5,894 bases of DNA, taken from NCBI GenBank assembly GCA_028694565.1, contig JAQVKR010000185.1, positions 1 to 5,894 of the forward strand. The letters are read 5' to 3'. A program made the position numbers and the translations under genes. The first letter of the stretch is position 1; each line of letters starts with the position of its first letter. This document shows positions 1 to 5,894 of the stretch, piece after piece. Under the pieces are notes generated by a model, which saw only the letters and a list, made by a program, of their open reading frames with translations, did no database searches and was not told the DNA's origin. This DNA comes from Gammaproteobacteria bacterium. GTDB taxonomy: Bacteria; Pseudomonadota; Gammaproteobacteria; DSM-26407.

Positions 1-2
1 GT

Positions 3-392
3 CGGCGGGGGTGGCCCGGGCCGCGGGGGCGGGGCTTCACCCTGCTGGAGGTGCTGGTGGCGCTGGCGGTCATCGCCGTGGCCATGGCGGCGCTGGTGAA
101 GGCGGCCGGGGACCAGGCGGCGGCGGCCGTCCACCTGCGTGATCGCATCCTGGCCCACTGGGTGGCCCTGAACGTGGTGGCGGAGGCCGAGTTGGCGGCG
201 GCGTGGCCCGCGCCGGGCGAGCAGGAGGGCGTGAGCCCCATGGGCGGGGCGCAGTGGCGCTGGCGGATGCGGGTGGGCGACACGCCCGACCCCGCCGTGC
301 GCCGGCTCGAGGTGGCGGTGGGGCCGGATGGCGGGGCGGAGCCGGTGGGCAGCCTGACGGCCTATCTCGGCCGGCCGGGAGGGACGCAATGA
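3..392 (+). CDS. gspI: T2SS minor pseudopilin GspI, 5' partial
   Basis: This is a minor pseudopilin of the type II secretion system. In known systems GspI forms the pseudopilus tip complex with GspJ and GspK in the periplasm. The visible frame starts at 3 with about 11 leader residues rich in Arg and Gly, then a prepilin peptidase site G|FTLLE. The cleaved Gly codon is 33-35, Phe +1 is at 36, and Glu is at +5. A hydrophobic helix with the pattern LVALAVIAVAMAALV follows. The mature part is about 118 residues, normal for GspI, and ends in a Trp-rich, strand-forming domain (WRWRMRV, then RRLEVAVG) typical of the family. No in-frame start codon is visible, so the start lies a few codons left of the window. 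The stop overlaps the gspJ start (ATGA). The order before gspJ and gspK supports GspI over GspH. Confidence 0.9.
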   Translation, partial: RRGWPGPRGRGFTLLEVLVALAVIAVAMAALVKAAGDQAAAAVHLRDRILAHWVALNVVAEAELAAAWPAPGEQEGVSPMGGAQWRWRMRVGDTPDPAVRRLEVAVGPDGGAEPVGSLTAYLGRPGGTQ

Positions 393-1027
393 GCCGCGCC
401 CGGCCGGTCGCCGGCTTCACGCTCCTGGAGCTGCTGGTGGCGCTGGCGGTCTTCGCGGTGCTGGCCACCGTGGCCTACGCGGGCGTCTACCAGGTGCTCC
501 AGGTCCGGGACCGGACCGAGGACCAGGCGCGGCGGCTGGACGCCCTGCGCAAGAGCTTCGCCCTGCTGCAGCGGGATCTGGAGCAGGCGGTGCCGCGGCC
601 GGTGCGCGACGCCTACGGCGACATTCTGCCCGCCTTCCGGCTCGGCGCCGAGGGCGCCCTGCTGCTGGAGCTGACCCGCGGAGGCTGGACCAACCCCGCC
701 GGGCGGCCGCGCAGCACCCTGCGGCGGGTCGGGCTCGAGCTCCGCGACGGGCGGCTCCGGCACCTCGCCTGGCGGGTGCTCGATCGCGCCCAGGACAGCG
801 AGCCGGTGGCCACGGAGCTGGTGGCCGGGGTGAGCGGGGTGGAGGTGGAGTGCCTCGATGCGGACGGGAACTGGGTGCGGCGCTGGCCGCCGCCCCGGGA
901 CCGGGACGGCGGTCCGGATCCGTCCGCGCTGCCCCGCGCGGTGCGCCTCACCCTGGTGCTGGAGGCATGGGGGCGCTTCACCCGCCTTTTCCGGCTGCCC
1001 GGGGCGGGCCCGGAGGAGGCGCCGTGA
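389..1027 (+). CDS. gspJ: T2SS minor pseudopilin GspJ
   Basis: This is a 212-residue minor pseudopilin, a partner of GspI and GspK in the pseudopilus tip. The ATG at 389 was chosen because it gives a short 9-residue leader MSRARPVAG followed by the cleavage site G|FTLLE with Glu +5. It overlaps the gspI stop as ATGA and has GGGAGGG at 377-383 five bases upstream. A hydrophobic helix spans about residues 10-31. Family-typical blocks follow: GGWTNPAGRPRSTL at about 98-111, WRVLDRAQDSEP from Trp128, and a late GNWVRRWPP segment before the final strands. These match the GspJ pattern in which a Gly-Trp-x-Asn-Pro block precedes the Leu-Asp-Arg-Ala block. Length is normal and nothing looks broken. 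An upstream ATG at 203 in the same frame is rejected because it would bury the pilin signal. Confidence 0.95.
   Translation: MSRARPVAGFTLLELLVALAVFAVLATVAYAGVYQVLQVRDRTEDQARRLDALRKSFALLQRDLEQAVPRPVRDAYGDILPAFRLGAEGALLLELTRGGWTNPAGRPRSTLRRVGLELRDGRLRHLAWRVLDRAQDSEPVATELVAGVSGVEVECLDADGNWVRRWPPPRDRDGGPDPSALPRAVRLTLVLEAWGRFTRLFRLPGAGPEEAP
1012..1019 (+). promoter_or_regulatory. Ribosome binding site fixing the gspK GTG start
   Basis: GGAGGAGG lies just before the GTG at 1024, with seven bases between the first GGAGG and the start. It sits inside the end of gspJ. It favours the GTG at 1024 over the in-frame ATG codons at 967 and 850, which would add long N-terminal extensions ahead of the pilin-type signal. 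Confidence 0.7.
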
Positions 1028-1989
1028 CCGGGGCCGGCGGGGTCCGTGGGCGCGAGATCCTCGCCGCGGGACAGGCGGGCGTGGCCCTGGTGACCGCCCT
1101 CATCCTGGTGGCGGTGGCCACGGTGGCGGCGGTGGGGATGGCCTCCACCCAGCTGCTGAACACGCGGATGGCGGGCAACACCCTGCAGGCGGACCAGGCC
1201 TACCTCACGGCGCTGGGCGCCGAGGCGTGGGCACGCCAGATGCTGCTCCGGGATGCGCGGCAGAACCGGACCGATGCCCCCGGGGATGACTGGGCGGTGG
1301 CGCTGCCGCCGGTGGCGGTGGAGGGCGGGAGCGTGGCCGGACGCATCGAGGACCTGGGCGGGCGGTTCAACCTCAACGGCCTGCTGACCGGGGCCGGGGT
1401 GCCCGACCCGCTGGCGGTGGCGCGCTTCACCCGGCTGCTGCGGATTCTCGATATCGACCCGGGAGTGGCGGCGGCGGTCGTGGACTGGCTCGACGCCGAC
1501 CGGGTGCCGGGCTTTCCCGGCGGGGCGGAGGACGAGGTCTACCTGGGCCGGGATCCGGCCTACCGGGCCGCCAACGGGCCGATGGCCAGCATCAGCGAGC
1601 TGCGCCTGGTGGCGGGCATCGACGGGGCGGCCTACCAACGGCTCGCGCCCCACGTGGCGGCCCTGCCCGGGCGCGCGGCGATCAACGTCAACAGCGCCAC
1701 GCCGGAGCTGCTGCGGAGCCTCGCCGAGGGCATCGAGGCGGGGGACGCCGAGGCCCTGGCGGCGGCGCGGGGCGAGGCGGGTTTCGAAACCGTGGCGGAG
1801 TTCCTCGCCGAGGCGGCGCTGGCGGGACGCACGGTGGACGAGGCGGGGCTGTCCGTGGCGAGCCGCCACTTCCTCCTCACGGCGGAGGTGCGCATCGGCG
1901 GCGCGTTCACCCGCCACCAGGCCCTGCTCGAGCGGGACGAGACCGGGAAGCGGGTCAGGACGGTGCGGCGGAGCATGGGAGCGGAATAG
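1024..1989 (+). CDS. gspK: T2SS minor pseudopilin GspK
   Basis: This is the 321-residue large minor pseudopilin that caps the pseudopilus tip with GspI and GspJ. It starts at GTG 1024, overlapping the gspJ stop as GTGA, behind a strong GGAGGAGG. The leader of about 19 residues ends in G19, followed by VALVTALILVAVATVA, a hydrophobic helix at about 20-39. Position +5 is Thr rather than Glu. Loss of Glu5 is a known trait of GspK, not a defect here. Family blocks seen are DLGGRFNLNGL at 110-120, WLDAD at 155-159, the acidic PGGAEDEVY at 165-173, and INVNSAT at 220-226, which begins the helix-hairpin-helix-like part. GspK structures bind calcium through acidic residues. The acidic block near 168-173 may serve that, which is inference. 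The product ends one base before gspL. Confidence 0.95.
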   Translation: MTGAGGVRGREILAAGQAGVALVTALILVAVATVAAVGMASTQLLNTRMAGNTLQADQAYLTALGAEAWARQMLLRDARQNRTDAPGDDWAVALPPVAVEGGSVAGRIEDLGGRFNLNGLLTGAGVPDPLAVARFTRLLRILDIDPGVAAAVVDWLDADRVPGFPGGAEDEVYLGRDPAYRAANGPMASISELRLVAGIDGAAYQRLAPHVAALPGRAAINVNSATPELLRSLAEGIEAGDAEALAAARGEAGFETVAEFLAEAALAGRTVDEAGLSVASRHFLLTAEVRIGGAFTRHQALLERDETGKRVRTVRRSMGAE

Positions 1990-1990
1990 C

Positions 1991-3211
1991 ATGGCCGGAA
2001 AGTGGGTGGTGGCGCGGTGTCCGGATTCGGACCCGGAACGGCTGGAGTGGGTGGAGGTGTCCGCCGCGTGCGCCATCGACGGGGCGGTGGCCCGGGGCGC
2101 GCCCGAGGCGCTGGCCGCTGCGGCCCAGGGGCGGCGGCTGGCCGTCCTGGTTCCCGGCGAACGGGTCTGGGTGACCCGGGTGCGGCTCGCCGCCCGCACC
2201 CGGCGCCAGCGCGAGGCGGCGCTGCCCTACGCCCTGGAGGAGCGGCTCGCCGACGACGTGGAGTCGCTCCACTGCGCCCCCGGCCGGCCCGGGGCGGACG
2301 GAAGCCTCCCCGCCGCGGTTGTCGGGCGGGAACTGATGGAGGCGTGGCTGTCCCGCTTCGTCGCCGCCGGTCTGCGCGTCGAGCGCCTGCTGCCGGACTG
2401 CCTGGCGCTGCCCCTGGAGCCGGGAGCCTGGTCGCTGTGGAGCGGGGGAGGGCGGACACTGGTGCGGACCGGTCCCGAGAGCGGTTACGTGGTGGATACT
2501 CCGAACCTGGTCCACATGCTGCGGACCGAACTCCGCCAGGAGACCGCCGCGGCGCCCGAGCGGATAGTCCTGGGCGGGATGGCGGTGCCTGCGCTCACCG
2601 CCGAGCTCGAGGCGTTGGGGATTCCGGTCAAGCGCTTCGGGTCGGGGGAGCTGCTGCCGCTCCTGGCTCCGGGCGCCAGCGCACCGAAGGCGCCGCTCGA
2701 CCTGCTCCAGGGGCCGTTCGGACGCCGGGAGCGGATCGGGCGCCGGCTGCGGCCGTGGCGGCTGCCCGCGGCCCTGGCCGCCCTGTGGCTGGTCCTCCTG
2801 GTGGCGGGCAAGGCGACGGCGCTCCATCAGCTGCGCGCCGAGCGGGCGGCCCTGCAGGCGCAGATCGACGCCCTCTACCTGGAGACCTTCAGCGACGCCA
2901 CCCGGGTGGTGGACGCCCGCACCCAGATGAGCCAGCGGCTGGAGAGGCTTCGCGGCGCCCGTCCGGAGGGCGGCTTCCTCGGCCTGCTGCAGCTCACGGC
3001 GGATGCGCTGGGAGACCGCTCAGGCTACCGGCTGCAGCGGGTGGCCTTCGACGACGGCCGGATGGACCTGCTGCTCGAGCTGCCGGCGCTGCAGGCCGTG
3101 GACACGCTCAGGCAGCGGCTGGCCGCCACGGGACTGCGGGCCGAGGTGGTCTCCGCGAGCGCCCAGGGGGAGCGGGTGCAGGCCCGTCTGCGCATCGGGA
3201 GGGGGACATGA
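1991..3211 (+). CDS. gspL: T2SS assembly-platform protein GspL
   Basis: This is a 406-residue bitopic inner-membrane protein. In known systems its actin-like cytoplasmic domain recruits the GspE ATPase, and its membrane and periplasmic parts bind GspM. The cytoplasmic domain covers about residues 1-250 and holds the family signature LPYALEERLADDVESLH at 78-94, preceded by an Arg-Gln-rich turn. A single membrane helix at about 258-275 (core ALAALWLVLLVAG) follows a basic stretch (GRRERIGRRLRPWR), which fits a cytoplasm-in orientation. A predicted coiled coil at about 278-320 leads to the C-terminal ferredoxin-like domain, about 330-403, with the typical YRLQRVAF strand and the LRQRLAATGLRAEV helix-strand unit. 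The ATG at 1991 lies one base after the gspK stop, with GGGAG at 1977-1981 upstream. It overlaps gspM by ATGA. Confidence 0.93.
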   Translation: MAGKWVVARCPDSDPERLEWVEVSAACAIDGAVARGAPEALAAAAQGRRLAVLVPGERVWVTRVRLAARTRRQREAALPYALEERLADDVESLHCAPGRPGADGSLPAAVVGRELMEAWLSRFVAAGLRVERLLPDCLALPLEPGAWSLWSGGGRTLVRTGPESGYVVDTPNLVHMLRTELRQETAAAPERIVLGGMAVPALTAELEALGIPVKRFGSGELLPLLAPGASAPKAPLDLLQGPFGRRERIGRRLRPWRLPAALAALWLVLLVAGKATALHQLRAERAALQAQIDALYLETFSDATRVVDARTQMSQRLERLRGARPEGGFLGLLQLTADALGDRSGYRLQRVAFDDGRMDLLLELPALQAVDTLRQRLAATGLRAEVVSASAQGERVQARLRIGRGT

Positions 3212-3696
3212 TCCGGGCGTGGTGGGCCGCGCTGGCCCCGCGCGAGCAGGCGGGCGTGCTCATCGCCGCGGCCGTGGTGGCCGGCTTCATCCTCTACGCA
3301 CTGGTCTGGGAGCCTCTCGACGGGGGCGTGCGCACTCTCGGCCTTCAGGTGGAGGCTAAACGCGGGGAGCTTGCCTGGATGCATCAGGCAGCGGCCGAAG
3401 CGAAACGGCTGCAGGGGACCACGATGCAGCCCGAACGGCCGGCCGGCGTTTCGCTTCTCGCGGCGGTGGACGGCGCGCTGCGCGGGAGTCCGCTGCGGGA
3501 GGCGCTGCAGCGCATCGAGCCCGAGGGGGATGACACGGTCCGGGTGTGGCTGCGCAAGGCCCCCTTCAACGACCTGCTGGAACTGCTGGCATCGCTGGAG
3601 AGGCGCTACGGAGTCCGGCCGATCTCAATTACGATGGAGCGCCATGAGCAGCCGGGGCGTGTCGATGGGCGGCTAGTGCTCCAAGGTGGCGGTTAA
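3208..3696 (+). CDS. gspM: T2SS assembly-platform protein GspM
   Basis: This is a 162-residue inner-membrane protein that pairs with GspL and, in known systems, links the assembly platform to the pseudopilus. The N-terminus MIRAWWAALAPREQAG matches the family pattern of a Trp-Leu-Pro-Arg-Glu segment before the membrane helix, here about residues 15-34, followed by WEPL. The rest is periplasmic: a helical region to about residue 70, then a ferredoxin-like fold with strand segments RIEPEGDDTVRVWL and GRLVLQGGG. The ATG at 3208 overlaps the gspL stop as ATGA and follows GGGAGGGGG at 3197-3205. The reading frame stays open far upstream, inside gspL, but that is a shadow in GC-rich DNA. It is the last gene of the cluster, and no gspN follows. 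Confidence 0.92.
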   Translation: MIRAWWAALAPREQAGVLIAAAVVAGFILYALVWEPLDGGVRTLGLQVEAKRGELAWMHQAAAEAKRLQGTTMQPERPAGVSLLAAVDGALRGSPLREALQRIEPEGDDTVRVWLRKAPFNDLLELLASLERRYGVRPISITMERHEQPGRVDGRLVLQGGG

Positions 3697-3724
3697 TTGC
3701 CCGGTAATAATGTCCTGGTAAAAT
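3697..3724 (+). promoter_or_regulatory. Predicted sigma70-type promoter with extended -10
   Basis: TTGCCC at 3697-3702 (four of six against TTGACA) is separated by 16 bases from TAAAAT at 3719-3724 (five of six against TATAAT). TG at 3716-3717, one base before the -10 box, gives an extended -10. It begins directly after the gspM stop, in the most AT-rich DNA of the window. Transcription would start near 3731, leaving a leader of about 148 bases before the solute-binding protein gene. This suggests the transporter is transcribed separately from the gsp genes. It is a prediction from consensus matching only. Confidence 0.55.
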
Positions 3725-3733
3725 GCCACAGGT

Positions 3734-3748
3734 TCCAGTTGAACTGGA
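3734..3748. promoter_or_regulatory. Candidate operator palindrome downstream of the promoter
   Basis: TCCAGTT and AACTGGA form perfect 7-base arms around a single central G. The site begins about three bases after the predicted transcription start, a common position for a repressor operator. I do not recognise it as a Fur, MntR or Zur box. It could alternatively fold poorly as RNA, since a one-base loop is too tight without opening the inner pairs. Confidence 0.4.
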
Positions 3749-3823
3749 TGGGGCAATTGGGTAGGGTTCTGCCGGAGGCATGACCCGCGGTGGAACGGGC
3801 CGAAGTTGCCACGGAAGGGCAAG

Positions 3824-3853
3824 GGACAGAGGAGCCGTTTTCGGCTTCTGTCC
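3824..3853 (+). terminator. Strong hairpin in the leader: possible terminator or attenuator
   Basis: The arm GGACAG-A-(GG)-A-GCCG at 3824-3837 pairs with CGGCTTCTGTCC at 3842-3853. This makes 12 base pairs with a two-base GG bulge and a TTTT loop. A weak T-run (TTTT at 3859-3862) follows five bases later, on the + strand only; no T-run follows the hairpin in the reverse direction. It ends 25 bases before the ATG at 3879, so it could terminate gsp read-through, attenuate the transporter mRNA or influence its translation. The short T-run and its distance from the stem make full intrinsic termination uncertain. Confidence 0.45.
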
Positions 3854-3878
3854 GTCAGTTTTATACATGGAGAGTGTG

Positions 3879-4862
3879 ATGTCAGGTTCGTTCCGTACCG
3901 CGGTTGCCGGTTGTTTTCTTCTGCTCGTCGGCTGCTCGGAGCCGCAGCATCCGGAAGTCGTCGTCTACACCTCGGTGGACCAGATCTTCTCGGAGCCGCT
4001 TCTCGCGCGATTCGAGGAGGAGACGGGGATCGAGGTCAAGGCGGTCTACGATGCGGAGGCGCAGAAGACCGTCGGTCTCGAAAAGCGCCTGCTCGCCGAA
4101 CGGGAGCAACCCCGGGCGGATGTCTTCTGGAACTCGGAGTTCCTGCGCACCCTGCGGCTGGCCGAAACCGGCCTCTTCACCCCCTACGCCTCGCCCGAGG
4201 CGGCGGATATTCCCCTGCAGTTCCGCTCTCCCGATGGTCTCTGGACCGGCTTCGGTGTGCGCGCGCGGGTTTTCGTCGTCAACACCGACCAGGTTCCCGG
4301 CCCGGAGACACCCCGCAGCCTCGAGGCGCTGACAGCCCCCGAATGGCGGGATCGCGCCTGCATCGCCAAGCCCTATTTCGGGACCACATCGACCCACTTC
4401 TCCGCGCTCTATGGGCGGCTCGGTGCCGAGGAGTACGCCGATTTCCTCACCTCGCTGCGGGGCAACGGGGTGCGCCTGCTCGCCGGAAACTCCACGGTGC
4501 GCGACGCGGTGGTCAAGGGCGATTGCGCCTTCGGCCTGACGGACACCGATGATGTCAATGTGGCCCTGCAGAACGGCGAGCCGGTGCGCATGGTCTTCCC
4601 CGACCAGGTGGGGGAGGGCGCCTTCGCCGTCTTCCACACGGTGGGCCTGGTGAAGAACGGGCCCCATCCCGACGCGGCCCGGCGGCTCATCGATTATCTC
4701 GTCAGCATGAACAACGAGCAGGCGTTGATTGACTCCGGGGCGGTCCAGCTTTCCGTGCGTGACGGCGAGGAGGGGCAGCCGCGGCTCTGGACCCATACCT
4801 CCGCCCTGTTGGAGTCCCTTGAGCCGAGTGCCGATATGGTCCGGGAATATCTGGACCTCTGA
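3879..4862 (+). CDS. ABC transporter solute-binding lipoprotein, FbpA-like
   Basis: This is a 327-residue extracellular solute-binding protein of the FbpA/AfuA (ferric-iron type) fold, the substrate-capturing part of an ABC importer. The ATG at 3879 was chosen because it follows GGAG at 3869-3872 by six bases and gives a clean lipoprotein signal: FLLLVGC with Cys19 as the predicted lipidated residue. Family blocks are EVVVYTSVDQIF at 26-37, ARFEEETGIEVKAVYD, ADVFWNSE at 80-87, and GLTDTDDV at 219-226, followed by GLVKNGPHPDAARRLIDYL. Compared from memory with Haemophilus FbpA, the iron ligands His9 and the Tyr195-Tyr196 pair fall on Asp34 and Asp224-Asp225, so ferric binding in the classical way is doubtful. 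Substrate is unknown. It precedes a permease, presumably in one operon. Confidence 0.88.
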   Translation: MSGSFRTAVAGCFLLLVGCSEPQHPEVVVYTSVDQIFSEPLLARFEEETGIEVKAVYDAEAQKTVGLEKRLLAEREQPRADVFWNSEFLRTLRLAETGLFTPYASPEAADIPLQFRSPDGLWTGFGVRARVFVVNTDQVPGPETPRSLEALTAPEWRDRACIAKPYFGTTSTHFSALYGRLGAEEYADFLTSLRGNGVRLLAGNSTVRDAVVKGDCAFGLTDTDDVNVALQNGEPVRMVFPDQVGEGAFAVFHTVGLVKNGPHPDAARRLIDYLVSMNNEQALIDSGAVQLSVRDGEEGQPRLWTHTSALLESLEPSADMVREYLDL

Positions 4863-4906
4863 GCATCAGGGGGGCCGGAAACCAGGTTACGGACGTGGTT
4901 CGCAGC

Positions 4907-5879
4907 ATGGGCATTCGGCCCGCTCTGGCCGGCACGACGCTCGACAGCCGCAAGGTGCTGCCGCTGCTGGCCCTGTGCATCTCCCTGCCGGCGTGCATTC
5001 CATACATCGGGTTTCTTCTGGACGGGAGTGTGGCCGGGGTCTCCGGTCCGGGCTGGCAGCCGCGGCTTCTGGAGGCGCTTCTCTCAAGCAGCCTCCTGGC
5101 CGTCACCGGCGCCGTTGCGGCAACACTGGCGGCCGCATCAGCCCTTCCACTTCTGCTTCAGCCGCGCGGTCGCCGGTTCCCGGCCTTTTCACTGGCCCTG
5201 GTCTTCTGCCTCTCCCCCGTCCTGCTATTGCAGGGATTCCGGCTCCTTCCCGGCTTCGGTGCGCTGCCACCGTTCCATGCGGCCGTGCTCGTCATGACAT
5301 GGAAGATGGTGCCGGTGGCCGTGGCCATGCTGCTGCTGGGTGTCCTGGCCCTCGGGCGGGGCGAACTGGAGGCCGGGTTGCTCTCGGCGCCGGTCGGCAC
5401 CCTGGTGCGTCGACTGGTCATACCCAGGCTGTGGCCGTCCGTGCTGGCCTCGCTGATGCTCTGTTTCGTGCTGATTTTCATGGACGGTGAGCTTCCCGGC
5501 CTGGTGGGCTATCGCAATCTGCCGGAAGAGGTCCTTGCACGCATCACGATCGCCGGTACCGGTTCCTGGGTCTGGTTTCCGTCCCTCCCTTTTTACCTGG
5601 TGGCGCTGTTGGGTGCGTCGGCTCTGATGCTGTTCGCGGGCGGCCTGCGGGTGGGTTCATCCTGGCGCCGCGCCGATCTGGCGGTCTGGCGGGAGCTTGC
5701 GCAGGGCTTGCCGGGCACGACGCTGCACGGATTGGGTCTGGCCGTGCTGTTCCTCCTGCCGGTGCTGCTCCTCACTGTCTCGGCCCTGTGGGGACTGCCG
5801 CGCCTGGATCTCGTATCGGGGGAGATCCGGGCCGTATTCAACTCGGTTGTCTACGGGATCCTCGCGGCGCTTCTGGCTG
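4907..5879 (+). CDS. ABC transporter permease, FbpB-like, 3' partial
   Basis: This frame is open from 4862 to the right edge and encodes about 324 genuine residues of an integral membrane permease. Hydrophobic segments lie at about residues 17-38, 57-85, 91-111, 124-149, 176-193, 221-245 and 274-296, with an eighth starting at 311 (FNSVVYGILAALLA). A degenerate EAA loop, which contacts the ATPase in such permeases, covers about 153-175 (ELEAGLLSAPVG to VIPRLWP). The SSSLLAVTGAVAATLA segment near 60 and the NSVVYGILAALLA segment at 312 look like the starts of two repeated permease domains. This fits FbpB-type proteins of roughly 500 residues or more, so about a third is missing. The start is uncertain: ATG 4907 and in-frame GTG 4895 both lack a strong ribosome site. 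It probably shares an operon with the upstream binding protein. Confidence 0.85.
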
Positions 5880-5894
5880 AGATCGGAAGAGCAC
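5880..5894. other. Illumina TruSeq adapter remnant at the right end
   Basis: The last 15 bases, AGATCGGAAGAGCAC, are identical to the start of the standard Illumina TruSeq read-through adapter. They occur exactly at the edge of the sequence, as expected for an untrimmed adapter at a contig or read end. They happen to keep the permease frame open and add the false residues EIGRA. They should not be treated as genomic. Confidence 0.93.

Larger units (their letters stand above)
3695..3758. repeat. Inverted repeat flanking the promoter and operator
   Basis: AATTGCCC at 3695-3702 and GGGCAATT at 3751-3758 are exact reverse complements, separated by 48 bases that contain the -10 box and the central palindrome. 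The left arm includes the -35 box and the last two bases of the gspM stop codon. It could be a pair of protein-binding half sites, or an outer stem in transcripts reading through from gspM. No T-run follows the right arm, so a simple terminator is unlikely. Confidence 0.35.

Noticed and set aside
613..2199. Long open frame on the minus strand (528 codons) opposite gspJ, gspK and gspL.
   Set aside because: High-GC coding DNA lacks stop codons in several frames. The product is low-complexity, rich in Arg, Pro, Ala and Gly, shows no domain, and lies opposite clear gsp genes.
1955..2827. Minus-strand frame of 290 codons opposite gspL.
   Set aside because: The Gln, Arg, Pro and Gly-rich product has no motif, and gspL on the + strand carries family signatures throughout.
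2002..3207. Upstream extension of the gspM frame through gspL, which would give a 564-residue fusion-like protein.
   Set aside because: The extension is Gly, Ala, Arg and Pro-rich noise. GspM has its own ATG at 3208 with a strong ribosome site and normal family length.
3780..3878. In-frame 33-residue N-terminal extension of the solute-binding protein from ATG 3780.
   Set aside because: GGAGG at 3774-3778 is only one base from that ATG, and the extension would bury the lipoprotein signal. ATG 3879 has a well-spaced GGAG. ATG 3867 is also possible but gives a less clean signal.
4729..5490. A 253-codon + strand frame spanning the end of the binding protein and the permease.
   Set aside because: It overlaps two recognisable genes in another frame. 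Its product is low-complexity, while the permease frame gives well-ordered membrane helices.
1..5894. Possible novel defence, mobile or RNA-based system.
   Set aside because: No transposase, integrase, reverse transcriptase, nuclease, CRISPR repeats, tRNA or rRNA was seen. All coding space is explained by T2SS and ABC transporter genes.

Overview
The window covers the end of a type II secretion system (T2SS) operon, followed by the start of a separate ABC transporter operon. All genes are on the + strand. The T2SS genes, and the very high GC of that part (48 of 60 bases in 1741-1800), suggest a Gram-negative, probably proteobacterial, GC-rich organism. Genus cannot be read from the sequence, and gammaproteobacterial origin is only a guess from overall similarity.

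Positions 3-3696 hold gspI (5' end off the window), gspJ, gspK, gspL and gspM in canonical order. The genes are tightly coupled: ATGA overlap I/J, GTGA overlap J/K, a 1-base gap K/L and ATGA overlap L/M. GspI, GspJ and GspK are the minor pseudopilins that form the pseudopilus tip. GspL and GspM are inner-membrane assembly-platform proteins that connect the GspE ATPase to the pseudopilus. No gspN follows gspM.

Positions 3697-3878 are a 182-base gene-free region with noticeably lower GC (33 of 60 bases in 3721-3780). It holds a good sigma70-like promoter with an extended -10, a 15-base palindrome just after the predicted transcription start, an 8-base inverted repeat flanking both, and a strong bulged hairpin ending 25 bases before the next start codon. 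This looks like a regulated promoter and leader for the downstream transporter.

Positions 3879 to the right edge encode an FbpA-like solute-binding lipoprotein and the first roughly 324 residues of an FbpB-like two-domain permease. The ATPase would be expected beyond the edge. The binding protein resembles ferric-iron binding proteins in fold, but where FbpA has its iron-binding Tyr-Tyr pair it seems to have Asp-Asp, so its substrate is uncertain.

The last 15 bases match the start of the Illumina TruSeq adapter. The right end is therefore an untrimmed sequencing artefact, and the permease should be read only to about 5879. I found no mobile element, RNA gene or CRISPR array, and no convincing unknown system. 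The most informative open points are the transporter's substrate and its leader region.
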